Notes: a model not told the origin generated them from the letters alone. Counted from the stretch's first letter, positions 1 through 7,365 are shown. The stretch is DNA of 9,025 nt from CAG-103 sp905215475 (GCA_905215475.1 CAJMPW010000011.1:1-9025); one strand, 5' to 3'. Translations and numbers: made by a program.

Positions 1-713
1 CGCTGACGCCGCGCGGCATCATGCTGCACAGCGTCGGCACGCCGCAGCCGTCGGCAGAGGTATTTGCGCGCAGCTTTAATCAGTACCAGCCGGGCGGCCA
101 GAGCGTGTGCGTGCACGCTTTTGTACAGGCGGACGGCACGGTGTATCAGACGCTGCCATGGCAGATGCGTGCATGGCATTGCGGCGGGAGCGCTAACCAA
201 AGCCATATCGGAATCGAAATGACCGAGCCCGCGTCGATCGTCTACACAGGCAGTGCGAACTGGCGCGACCGCAATCCGGCGGCGACCGAGGCGCACGTGC
301 GCGGGACGTATGCCGCAGCCGTGGAGCTGTTTGCGCAGCTCTGCACGCAGTTTGGGCTTGATCCGTTGGCAGATGGTGTGATTATCAGCCACTCCGAGGG
401 ACGTATGCGCGGTGTCGCCAGTGCGCACGCCGACCCGGAGCACCTGTGGAAGCCGTTTGGCCTGACGATGGATGGGTTTCGGGCGGATGTACGCGCGATG
501 ATGGAGGTAGAAAACACTGACGAGGAGGATGAGGATATGACACGCTATGATTCCGTGGCGGAGATGCCGCAATGGGCACGCGCGGGCGTGCAGCGGCTGA
601 TCGACCGGGGAGCACTCAGCGGTGTCGGAAACGGCAAGCTGGACTTGTCGCTGGACATGATCCGCACGATGCTCGTGTGCCAGCGAATGCTGGACGAACA
701 AAAGGAGACGTAA
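1..713 (+). CDS. Phage endolysin, N-acetylmuramoyl-L-alanine amidase (Amidase_2), 5' partial
   Basis: This is a peptidoglycan-cutting amidase that would cleave the bond between N-acetylmuramic acid and L-alanine and release phage from the cell. The frame is open from base 3 and reads LTPRGI before the first in-window Met at base 21. That run belongs to the conserved amidase core, so the true start lies upstream of the window. Counting from that Met, the likely zinc ligands by analogy with AmpD are His3 (MLHSVG), His124 (ISHSEG) and Asp138 (HADPEHLW), with Glu66 (IGIEMTEP) as the catalytic-site glutamate. An acidic linker (about 162-172) leads to a C-terminal domain of about 58 residues (173-230, with PQWARAGVQRLIDRGAL and LDLSLDMIRT), probably a wall-binding or SLH-like module seen in clostridial phage amidases. 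The stop codon directly abuts the holin start. The family assignment is firm; the role of the C-terminal domain is inferred. Confidence 0.9.
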   Translation, partial: LTPRGIMLHSVGTPQPSAEVFARSFNQYQPGGQSVCVHAFVQADGTVYQTLPWQMRAWHCGGSANQSHIGIEMTEPASIVYTGSANWRDRNPAATEAHVRGTYAAAVELFAQLCTQFGLDPLADGVIISHSEGRMRGVASAHADPEHLWKPFGLTMDGFRADVRAMMEVENTDEEDEDMTRYDSVAEMPQWARAGVQRLIDRGALSGVGNGKLDLSLDMIRTMLVCQRMLDEQKET

Positions 714-1172
714 ATGGACAGACTCACAACGATCAAAGCGGCGGTCTCGGCGGCCGCCGCAGCGCTGACGGCATTCTGGGGCTGGACCGGGTGGCTTGCG
801 GCCGCTTGGTTTCTGGCCATGCTGCTCGACTATGCCACCGGCAGCGCTGCCGCCCTGCGCGCAGGCACATGGAGCAGCCGCTGCGCCCGCGAAGGGCTGT
901 GGCACAAGGCGGGCAGCGTAGCGGGCGTGCTGGTGGCGGCGCTGCTGGACTTTGCGCTGCGGGCGCTGCTCGGCAGCGTGCCGGGGCTGGGCGTACACTA
1001 TGACGTGCTGCTGTGCCCGCTCGTGACGGCGTGGTATTTGCTGACGGAGCTCGGCAGCGTGGTCGAAAACGCCGGTGCACTCGGCGCGCCGCTGCCGCAG
1101 TTTCTCGTGCGGGCGATCGCCGTGCTGCGCGCAGACGTATCGCAGCACGGCGGAGGGGATGACGACACATGA
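714..1172 (+). CDS. Phage holin (toxin secretion/phage lysis holin family)
   Basis: A small membrane protein of 152 residues that would open the cytoplasmic membrane at the end of the lytic cycle and give the endolysin access to peptidoglycan. Hydrophobic segments lie at about residues 8-42 (possibly two helices), 62-83 and 95-115. The stretch LDYATGSAAALRAGTWSS followed by a charged segment and GLWHKAG matches the conserved pattern of the Firmicutes holin_4-type family (LDY-TG, then SS and K). The C-terminal tail is hydrophilic (HGGGDDDT), as is common in holins. The start follows the amidase stop with no gap and has AAAGGAG at 701-707, six bases upstream. The stop overlaps the next start in an ATGA, indicating translational coupling. 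Confidence 0.88.
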   Translation: MDRLTTIKAAVSAAAAALTAFWGWTGWLAAAWFLAMLLDYATGSAAALRAGTWSSRCAREGLWHKAGSVAGVLVAALLDFALRALLGSVPGLGVHYDVLLCPLVTAWYLLTELGSVVENAGALGAPLPQFLVRAIAVLRADVSQHGGGDDDT

Positions 1173-1789
1173 CGGACTATTCCCCGCTGGAGCTGTCCCT
1201 GCCGGAGCGCACCGGTCAGGAGACCGTCGAGCAGCGGCTCACGGCGCTGGAGGAGACCGTGCCGCGGCTGCTCGAGGCGCTGCAGTACACGCTGTCGAAC
1301 CTCGGCGCGGAGAACTTCAACTCCGCGGCACTCTCGCGGCTGCTCTCACCGATCCGTGCGCGCATCGACGGTGCAGACGGCAGCATCGCGCAGCTGAATC
1401 TCGACGCCGACGCCCTGCAGACACGTCTGACATCGACCGAGGGCAACGTCGCCGCGCTCGAGCAGACCGTGAGCGATCAGGGTGCGCGCATCGCGCTCGT
1501 GACCAATGCCGACGGCGTGAACGCGGCGGCCATCGTCGCCGCCATCAACAACGGCGAGAGCAGCATCGCGCTCTCGGCCGACAAGATCGACCTCAACGGC
1601 ATCACGACCGTCGCCGACACGCTGCACATCGGCTCGAAGGACGGTCTTGAGCGCAAGTATCTTATCTTTCATGACAGCGGCGCGGTGATCTCCGCGACGC
1701 GCGGTGATCTGCCGGAGCTGAGGCTCTCGGCCGGAAAGATCGACCTGTGCGGCGAGCTGTATCACGACGGCAAGCCGCTCGACCTGTAA
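1169..1789 (+). CDS. Coiled-coil phage tail-fibre-like protein
   Basis: A 206-residue protein with no membrane segment. Residues about 15-45 and 63-107 have heptad-like spacing (TVEQRLTALEETV; LQTRLTSTEGNVAALEQTV), suggesting a trimeric or dimeric coiled coil. The segment at 121-145, with INNGESSIALSADKIDLNG, is a pattern I know from minor tail and tail-fibre proteins of Firmicutes phages. A second, related copy (LSAGKIDLCG) lies at 186-195 near the C terminus. Together these suggest a fibrous virion component, perhaps part of the adsorption apparatus; this role is inferred. The start overlaps the holin stop by four bases, with GGAGGGG at 1152-1158 upstream. It could instead be a chaperone or fragment of a larger tail-tip protein, but it has a clean start and stop and looks intact. 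Confidence 0.72.
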   Translation: MTDYSPLELSLPERTGQETVEQRLTALEETVPRLLEALQYTLSNLGAENFNSAALSRLLSPIRARIDGADGSIAQLNLDADALQTRLTSTEGNVAALEQTVSDQGARIALVTNADGVNAAAIVAAINNGESSIALSADKIDLNGITTVADTLHIGSKDGLERKYLIFHDSGAVISATRGDLPELRLSAGKIDLCGELYHDGKPLDL

Positions 1790-1794
1790 GGAGG
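1788..1794 (+). promoter_or_regulatory. Ribosome binding site fixing the start at 1801
   Basis: AAGGAGG overlaps the preceding TAA stop and sits six bases before the ATG at 1801. The frame is also open upstream to an ATG at 1747, but those 18 codons overlap the previous gene and lack a comparable site, so 1801 is the better start. Confidence 0.85.
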
Positions 1795-1800
1795 CAAGGC

Positions 1801-3366
1801 ATGTATCTACCCACATTTCCGCGGCGCATGGCTGCCGTCCGCCATGTGCAGACGGACTTTCGCGGTTATGACCACCGCCCGTCCTGCCCCGAGGGCGGCA
1901 TTTATGAGATGACCAACGGCTCGGCAGCGGACAGCCCCCTGTTCTCGACACGTCCCGGGCGCACGCTCGCCTACCCGTGCAGCGGCACGCCGAACGGTCT
2001 GTTCGCAGCCGGAGACACGCTGCTCTGGTGCGCCGGTACGACATTGTACCACAACGGTGAGACCGTGCCCGGCTGCGCGCTCAGCGACACACCGAAGGTA
2101 TTTGCGGCACTCGGCGGCACGGTGCTCATCTGGCCGGACAAGGTCTGGTATCGGCCGGCGGACGGCACATTCGGCAGCGCCGAGCCAAGCTGGAGCGGCA
2201 GCGTGACGCTCAGGCGCGCAAGCACGGACGATGAAGAGCACGCGAGCATCCTCATGGCCGAGGGCGCGGGCGCGCACTTTCGTCCCGGTGATGCCGTGAC
2301 GCTCAGCGGCTTCGGCGACGTGCGCAACAACGGCACATACATCCTGCGCGGCGTCGACGGGGCGGCGCTGCACTTCGACCCGGACACATTCGTATGCACG
2401 GGTGCAGTCAATGGCGTCACGATCACGCGGCGCGTGCCCGACGCACAGCACGCATGCAGCTACGGCAACCGGCTCTGGGCGTGCGCGCACGACAGCGTGT
2501 GGTGCACAAAGCTCGGCGATCCGCTGAGCTGGTTCTGGTATGAGGCGGACGAAAACGGCGCGGTCGCTACGGCCGCGTGGAGCGTGGACACCGGCGCACC
2601 GGGGGATTTTTCCGGCTGCGCGGCGACGGGCAGCGGCGTGGTGTTTCTCAAGCCCGGCGGACTCTGGCGGCTCTACGGAACGCGGCCGGATAACTTCCAG
2701 CTCGTGGCCTCGGCCGCGCTCGGTGCGGAGCAGGATTCCGGCCGCTCTCTTGTGACGGCGGCGGAGACGCTCTACTATCTCTCCCCCGTCGGCGCGGCGC
2801 GCACGGCGGGCGGACGGCCGGTACGCATCGGCGACGCGCTCGGGCGCACACTCACGCACGGCGTCGCAGGCACGGACGGTACGCGCTGGTATCTCTCGGC
2901 GCGCGACGGGCAGGGCGTCCGGCACCTGTTCGTATACGACACGCGCAGGGGTCTGTGGAGCCGCGAGGACGATTTTGACGCGCACGGCTTTGCGCTGTGC
3001 GGCGGCGCGCTCTATGCACAGGATGCGCACGGCGTGTGGCGCTTCGGCGCGGGCAGCACGGCGCAGATGGAGAGCCTGCTCGAAACGGGCGACTTTGTCA
3101 GCGCGAGCCCGGACTGCAAGCGGCTGCTGCGCGTGCAGCTGCGGCTGGAGGCCGAGGCGGGCGCACACATCACAGCGGCGGCACAGTATGATTCCGACGG
3201 CGTGTGGCACACGCTTGCAAGCATCACCGCGGGCACAAAACGTTCGTTCACGCTGCCGGTGCTGCCGCGCCGGTGCGACCACGTTCGCCTGCGGCTGACG
3301 GGCACGGGGGCATGGCGGCTATGGTCGCTCACGCGCACGGAGACCGCCGCCGGAGCGCAGCACTGA
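1801..3366 (+). CDS. Probable beta-propeller phage virion protein (tail/neck or adsorption type)
   Basis: A 521-residue protein dominated by short beta-strand and turn patterns, with many Gly, Asp and Trp residues. The N terminus has EMTNGSAADSPLFSTRPGR (36-54), resembling the 'MxN ... PLLSxRPxR' motif of a family common in clostridial phages and usually called hypothetical. Further family-like blocks are NRLWACAHDSVWCTKLGDP (223-241), EQDSGRSLVTAAETLYYLSP (310-329) and LFVYDTRRGLWSRED (376-390). Recurrent blade-like units (GDTLLWCAGTTLYH, GTRWYLSA, GGALYAQDAHGVWRF) fit a propeller, and residues about 424-515 look like a separate beta-sandwich. By rough analogy this could be a neck/tail hub protein such as P22 gp10 or T7 gp12, but no homology to those is shown here. 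It contains no signal peptide or membrane helix. It lies 11 bases after the previous stop and 14 bases before the next gene, in the same operon. Confidence 0.68.
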   Translation: MYLPTFPRRMAAVRHVQTDFRGYDHRPSCPEGGIYEMTNGSAADSPLFSTRPGRTLAYPCSGTPNGLFAAGDTLLWCAGTTLYHNGETVPGCALSDTPKVFAALGGTVLIWPDKVWYRPADGTFGSAEPSWSGSVTLRRASTDDEEHASILMAEGAGAHFRPGDAVTLSGFGDVRNNGTYILRGVDGAALHFDPDTFVCTGAVNGVTITRRVPDAQHACSYGNRLWACAHDSVWCTKLGDPLSWFWYEADENGAVATAAWSVDTGAPGDFSGCAATGSGVVFLKPGGLWRLYGTRPDNFQLVASAALGAEQDSGRSLVTAAETLYYLSPVGAARTAGGRPVRIGDALGRTLTHGVAGTDGTRWYLSARDGQGVRHLFVYDTRRGLWSREDDFDAHGFALCGGALYAQDAHGVWRFGAGSTAQMESLLETGDFVSASPDCKRLLRVQLRLEAEAGAHITAAAQYDSDGVWHTLASITAGTKRSFTLPVLPRRCDHVRLRLTGTGAWRLWSLTRTETAAGAQH

Positions 3367-3380
3367 GGAAAGGAGACCAA

Positions 3381-4295
3381 ATGGCCACAAAATATAAATA
3401 CGACAAGGACATCGACTACACCGCGCGCATCAACGAGGCGGTCCGGCGCGGCGACCGCGCGGCAGCCGCCGTCTACGAGCAGCAGCGCAACGCGAAGGTG
3501 CGCGGAGAGGGGCTGACGCAGTACGCAGTGACGCAGGATTATCTGCCGTATCTGCCGATCGAGGACGTGCCGGACTACGACGACACGCACCGCCGTCAGG
3601 CGCAGGCGCTGCTGACAGAGCGCGGCACGGCAGACCGCCGCGAACAGATCGACCGGATGCTCGACGCGCTGCTCGGTGAGCAGTTCGACTATGACCCCGC
3701 CTCGGACAAGCTCTACGCCGCCTACCGGCAGCAGTACGAGCGGCAGGCGGGGCTCGCGGCGGAAAACGCCCTCGGCAAGGCGGCCGCGCTGACCGGCGGG
3801 CAGGCCTCGACGGCGGCCGTGGCTGCGGCGCAGCAGGCGGGCGGCTATTACCGCGCCATGCTCGCGGGAAAGCTGCCGGAGCTGGCACAGCTTGCCTACG
3901 AGCGCTACAGCGGCGAGCGCAAGACACGCCTGAGCGCCATTGACCGGATGCTCGACGCCGCCGACAGCCGCGACAGCGTGACGAAGGCGCAGATCGCAGC
4001 GCTGCTCGACATGGACGACGCCGCCTATGCGCGCGCGGACAGCAAGCTGCAGCAGCAGGCCAAGGATCTGGCCGATGCCAAGACCGCCGCCGACAAGAAG
4101 GCCAAGGCCGAGCAAGCCGCCGCCGACAAGGAAAAGGCCGCACGCGAGAAGGCACAGACCGCCGCGCGCAGCGATGCGCGGCGCCAGATCGCGCTCATTT
4201 TGCGCAACGGCGGCACTGTCCCCGGCGACCTCTGGCAGAAGAGCGGCTACAGTGCCGTGACGATCGCGGCGATGCTGCGCGGCAGGAAGGGATAA
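3381..4295 (+). CDS. Helical phage virion protein of unknown role (possible internal/ejection protein)
   Basis: A 304-residue, mostly alpha-helical, Ala- and Gln-rich protein; I do not know a defined function. The N-terminal block (DIDYTARINEAVRRGDRAAA, then YEQQRNAKVRGEGL, 10-44) and the central core at about 102-175 (FDYDPASDKLYAAYRQQY, ALGKAAALTGGQASTAA, AAQQAGGYY, KLPELAQLAYERY) resemble a family often found next to the propeller-type gene in clostridial prophages. Residues about 222-270 are a Lys/Ala/Gln coiled coil. The C terminus (GGTVPGDLWQKSGYSAVTIA) could form a small helical domain. The mix of coiled coil, Ala-rich helices and position at the end of the structural genes is compatible with an ejected or internal virion protein, an inference only. 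The start is chosen from AAAGGAG at 3369-3375, five bases upstream; earlier in-frame codons back to 3204 overlap the preceding gene. Confidence 0.65.
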   Translation: MATKYKYDKDIDYTARINEAVRRGDRAAAAVYEQQRNAKVRGEGLTQYAVTQDYLPYLPIEDVPDYDDTHRRQAQALLTERGTADRREQIDRMLDALLGEQFDYDPASDKLYAAYRQQYERQAGLAAENALGKAAALTGGQASTAAVAAAQQAGGYYRAMLAGKLPELAQLAYERYSGERKTRLSAIDRMLDAADSRDSVTKAQIAALLDMDDAAYARADSKLQQQAKDLADAKTAADKKAKAEQAAADKEKAAREKAQTAARSDARRQIALILRNGGTVPGDLWQKSGYSAVTIAAMLRGRKG

Positions 4296-4298
4296 CAG

Positions 4299-4308
4299 TT
4301 ATGTAAAC
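4299..4308 (+). repeat. Direct repeat copy 1, dif XerD-arm-like
   Basis: TTATGTAAAC begins four bases after the last phage gene. It is identical to ten bases of the XerD-binding arm of the Bacillus subtilis dif site (TTATGTAAACT). The bases where the XerC arm should be (4282-4292) do not match well and fall inside the phage gene. It is a candidate arm of an attachment site; chance remains possible. Confidence 0.4.
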
Positions 4309-4359
4309 AGAACACAAGAAAATTCAGTATCCGCAACGCACAAGCAAGACTGCAACAAA

Positions 4360-4369
4360 TTATGTAAAC
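4360..4369 (+). repeat. Direct repeat copy 2, dif XerD-arm-like
   Basis: The second TTATGTAAAC lies 61 bases downstream of the first in the same orientation, preceded by one extra base matching the consensus (ATTATGTAAAC). The upstream 17 bases (4343-4359) do not give a convincing XerC arm. If a Xer-dependent phage or the core att site is involved, this marks the likely prophage/chromosome boundary. Confidence 0.4.
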
Positions 4370-4388
4370 CTTTCAGAGCCATGAAAGG
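4369..4388. repeat. Inverted repeat, 7-bp stem
   Basis: CCTTTCA (4369-4375) pairs exactly with TGAAAGG (4382-4388) around a 6-base loop. It abuts and overlaps by one base the second dif-like word. There is no T-run after it, so it does not look like a terminator. Confidence 0.5.
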
Positions 4389-4404
4389 CAACTGAAAACC
4401 CCTT

Positions 4405-4429
4405 TGTCAAAAAGGAATCCTTTTTGACA
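4405..4429. repeat. Perfect inverted repeat, 11-bp stem
   Basis: TGTCAAAAAGG (4405-4415) pairs perfectly with CCTTTTTGACA (4419-4429) around a 3-base loop AAT. The stem is A/T-rich at its centre with GC ends and no T-tract follows on either strand. It may be a dispersed palindromic repeat of the genome or a recombination-related hairpin rather than a terminator. Confidence 0.6.
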
Positions 4430-4434
4430 GTATA

Positions 4435-4478
4435 AAAGCTCCGGAAGCATTTTTTGCTTCCGGAGCTTTCGCTTTTTT
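4435..4478. terminator. Intrinsic terminator, probably bidirectional
   Basis: AAAGCTCCGGAAGCA (4435-4449) pairs perfectly over 15 bp with TGCTTCCGGAGCTTT (4455-4469), with a five-T loop. On the plus strand a run of six T follows at 4473-4478. On the minus strand the stem ends in TTTTATA, and it lies 22 bases after the stop codon of the minus-strand surface protein gene. It therefore probably ends that gene and also stops plus-strand transcription coming from the phage side. Confidence 0.85.
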
Positions 4479-4490
4479 ATTTGGTTTTTC

Positions 4491-7349
4491 TCAGGCGAAC
4501 GCCTTCTCGTATTTCATGAGAATGGTTGCAACCTGCTCGCGCGTGGCGCTGCCCTGCGGGCGGAGGTACGTGACGCCGTGATCACCAACGCCGGAGATGA
4601 GACCGTTGGCGACGGCCCATCCCAGCCCTGTGCGCGCCCACGATGAGGCGCTGCCCGCATCCGGGAACGTGTTGAGCGGGACCGTCTCCTTCAGGGCATC
4701 GGGCGCTGCATACAGCGCGGCATACTTATAGAGGATGGCGGCGAGCTGCTCGCGCGTGATCGCGCCGTTGGGATCAAAGGTCTCAGGACTCGTGCCGGAG
4801 ACGATACCCGTGAGCTTTGCCCACCAGACGGCGTTGGTATACCACTCGCCGCGCGGCACATCCTGAAACGGCGGTGCAAGCTTTTTGAGCTCATAGTCTC
4901 TGACCTTTTCAGGCTTGCCCTGCACGGCGTAGAGGATGCACACGATCTGCGCGCGCGTGCACTGGCCGCCCGGTGCGACCGTCGTTGCCGACGTGCCGTT
5001 GATGTAGCCGCGGGTGATGCAGTAATCCAGTCCCGCGTGCGACCAAAGGGCCGGCGAGGGCATATCCTGGAAGGCGTAACCCGGGCAGGTCGGGCCGCCG
5101 GGGCAGGCCTCCGGCACACCAGTGGCGGGGATGGACTCCGTCTTGGTCTGCTTGCAGGTGGTGCAGGTATAGGTCTTGACGCCGGGCTCGGTCGCAGTGG
5201 GCTTTTGCGTCACGACACCGTCGTCCCATGTGTGGGTGTGCAGCTTCGGGATATCCTCTCCCTCACGATAGCCGCAGCCGTCACGGTTGCAGATGTGGTA
5301 ACGGTAGCCGACGGTCGAGACGGTCGGCTCGATGGTCGTGACCCACTCGCCCCAGTCATGGCCGAGCTTGGGGATGACATCGTCATAGTCCTTGCCGCAG
5401 GTCGGGCAGGTGCCCCTGTAGTGGCCGGGCTCGGTACAGGTGGGCGCGGTGCTGGTCTCGGCGTAGCTGTAGTCATGCCCCTTGGCGGGGATGACCTCGT
5501 CGATCTGCACGCCGCAGCGCGCGCACGTGCCGACGGCGCGGCCGGGCTTCGTGCAGGTGGCGGCCGGCTGGAGGTCGCAGCGGCTCAGGTCATGGCCGAG
5601 CGGATCCAGCTTTTCGGTGCGAGTCGCGCCGCAGACCGAGCACTTATAAAACTGCGTGCCCTTTTCGGTGCAGGTGGGCGGGAGCGTCGTCGTCAGCGCC
5701 CACTTGTGGCCGGCCGCTTCCACAAACGTATCGTCCACGGGCGCATAGGTGCAGCCCTTTTTCGTGCAGACGTGGTGCGTATAGCCCTGATCGGTGCAGG
5801 TGGGATCGACGACCGTGTCCGTGAACTCGGCGATGTGGTCGCCGTGCCAGAAGCCGGTCTGGTAGCCCTGCCACGTGCCGTCATCCTTGAGCTCGGCGAG
5901 CCACGTGTAGCTGCCCTGCGGGTAATAGACCACACAGTCATCCGGGAAGGAACGGTTGGAGTCCGCCGCGCCGTAGATGCTCTTGGCGGGGTCGTTCTTG
6001 AAGACGGCGCGCTTGAGCTTCGTGACCTTGGCGATCATGTTTATGGCCGTACTGATATCACCGGCCTGCTCGCCGTTCTGGTCGCCTTCGCCCGGGCGGA
6101 GGATGCCGTTGAGCACGCCCTCGACGGCGATCTTCATGGCGTTATCCAGACTCGTGAAGGCGCGGCCCTCGATCGTGTCGATCTTGTCGCCGAAGTAGGC
6201 CTCCTCGAGCATCTCGCAGCCGGCGAAGGCGCACTTGTCGATCTGCGCGACGCGGTTGGAGAGGTCGACGGTCTTCATATGGTTGTCGCCGAAGAAGGCC
6301 GCCTTGCCGATGGTGAGCTTCTTGTCACCGGGACTGAAGGTGAGGTTGTTCATGTAGTAATCGCACATGAACGCAAAGTCACCGATGCTCGTGACATTGG
6401 ACGGAATGTTGAGGTTCTTGTGGTGGTTGACAAACGCGAACGCGCCCGTGCCGATCGTCTGCAGCTGGGACGGCAGACCGAGCGTCGTATCCTCCTGACC
6501 GAGGATACGGTCCCACGCGAACGCCCACGGACCGATATACGTCACACAGTCCGGCAGACGCAGCTCGGCCAGCATGGTGCAGCTGTAAAACGCATGATCC
6601 TCGATGCGCTTGAGGCGGCTGCAGTTGCGCGCGCGCACGAACGTGAGCGTGTCGCAGCCGTAGAAGGCGTACTTGTCAACGAGCTCGAGCCAGCGCGGCA
6701 TATTGATGGCCGAGAGGTACTCGCCTTTATAAAATGCGTGATCGCTGATGGTGGTGATGTCGTCATTGAGGAACATGCACGTGAGATAGCGGCAGTCCTT
6801 GAACGCATACGCGCCGACATTCGTGACGCCGGAGTAGCGCTCGGTGCGGCCGTCCCACTCCTCATCGGTGCCGTCGGCGATGTAGGCCAGCGCGAGATAC
6901 TCCTCACCGAGACCCTCCACGACGGTCGAGCCGATGACCTGCCCCTTGTCGTTATACTCCGTGACCTCCACGTTGCCCATCCACGGCGCTTTCATCTTTT
7001 CCGTGTAATCCGCCATTTTCCCGTCGCCGAAGATGTACACGCCGTAATACTGCGCGTCCTCGCGGTAATCATGGATCTGCCAGATCTGCTGCAGGAAGGG
7101 GTTGTCCTGCACAACGGTGGGGTTTGTGACTTCGTAGATCTTATAATGTACGCTCGCCTCGTCCCCGGCAGGTCCGCAGTCGCCGTGGGCAACCTCACGG
7201 CCGAAGAGCTTTTTGATCTGACCGGGCTGCTTGATGAACATCTCAAACGCGTCCGCGATCGTGCCCGCCTGTGCCGACGGTGCGCACACGCTCAGCAGCC
7301 CCGCCGCGAGCACAAAGCACAGCAGCAGAGACAACACTCGTTTTTTCAT
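4491..7349 (-). CDS. Exported BspA-type LRR surface protein with cysteine-pair repeats and three SLH domains
   Basis: A 952-residue exported protein, probably held on the cell wall and exposed for adhesion or recognition; its ligand is unknown. The signal peptide is at 1-28 (MKKR, hydrophobic core, SAQA then G). Residues 29-170 are a family-specific lead-in. BspA/LRR_5 repeats run from about 173 to 403 (for example DKYAFYGCDTL, TSIGDFAFMCDY, CAFAGCEML), with a non-repeat insert at about 404-445 and a Trp/Tyr-rich closing piece (DDGTWQGYQTGF). Residues 512-746 hold six modules of about 35 residues with paired cysteines and a closing GH-[DKW] step. Three SLH domains follow at about 758-812, 826-882 and 892-952 (such as ITREQLAAILYKYA), which in this family bind pyruvylated secondary wall polymer. 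The start at 7349 is preferred over upstream codons to 7529 because it gives the signal peptide, a strong AGGAGG site and lies downstream of a good promoter. Confidence 0.92.
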   Translation of the reverse strand: MKKRVLSLLLCFVLAAGLLSVCAPSAQAGTIADAFEMFIKQPGQIKKLFGREVAHGDCGPAGDEASVHYKIYEVTNPTVVQDNPFLQQIWQIHDYREDAQYYGVYIFGDGKMADYTEKMKAPWMGNVEVTEYNDKGQVIGSTVVEGLGEEYLALAYIADGTDEEWDGRTERYSGVTNVGAYAFKDCRYLTCMFLNDDITTISDHAFYKGEYLSAINMPRWLELVDKYAFYGCDTLTFVRARNCSRLKRIEDHAFYSCTMLAELRLPDCVTYIGPWAFAWDRILGQEDTTLGLPSQLQTIGTGAFAFVNHHKNLNIPSNVTSIGDFAFMCDYYMNNLTFSPGDKKLTIGKAAFFGDNHMKTVDLSNRVAQIDKCAFAGCEMLEEAYFGDKIDTIEGRAFTSLDNAMKIAVEGVLNGILRPGEGDQNGEQAGDISTAINMIAKVTKLKRAVFKNDPAKSIYGAADSNRSFPDDCVVYYPQGSYTWLAELKDDGTWQGYQTGFWHGDHIAEFTDTVVDPTCTDQGYTHHVCTKKGCTYAPVDDTFVEAAGHKWALTTTLPPTCTEKGTQFYKCSVCGATRTEKLDPLGHDLSRCDLQPAATCTKPGRAVGTCARCGVQIDEVIPAKGHDYSYAETSTAPTCTEPGHYRGTCPTCGKDYDDVIPKLGHDWGEWVTTIEPTVSTVGYRYHICNRDGCGYREGEDIPKLHTHTWDDGVVTQKPTATEPGVKTYTCTTCKQTKTESIPATGVPEACPGGPTCPGYAFQDMPSPALWSHAGLDYCITRGYINGTSATTVAPGGQCTRAQIVCILYAVQGKPEKVRDYELKKLAPPFQDVPRGEWYTNAVWWAKLTGIVSGTSPETFDPNGAITREQLAAILYKYAALYAAPDALKETVPLNTFPDAGSASSWARTGLGWAVANGLISGVGDHGVTYLRPQGSATREQVATILMKYEKAFA

Positions 7350-7353
7350 ATGG

Positions 7354-7365
7354 TTCCTCCCTCCT
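7354..7365 (-). promoter_or_regulatory. Doubled Shine-Dalgarno fixing the start at 7349
   Basis: On the minus strand AGGAGGGAGGAA precedes CCAT and the ATG at 7349, giving two overlapping SD options. It supports this start over the open reading frame extending another 60 codons upstream, which would run through the promoter. Confidence 0.85.

Noticed and set aside
1807..3282. A 491-codon open frame on the minus strand opposite the propeller-like gene.
   Set aside because: Arg/Ala/Val-rich shadow, against the direction of the operon, without RBS or domain.
4296..4490. A tRNA or other RNA gene at the prophage junction.
   Set aside because: No cloverleaf or tRNA-like arms are visible; the inverted repeats do not fit one.
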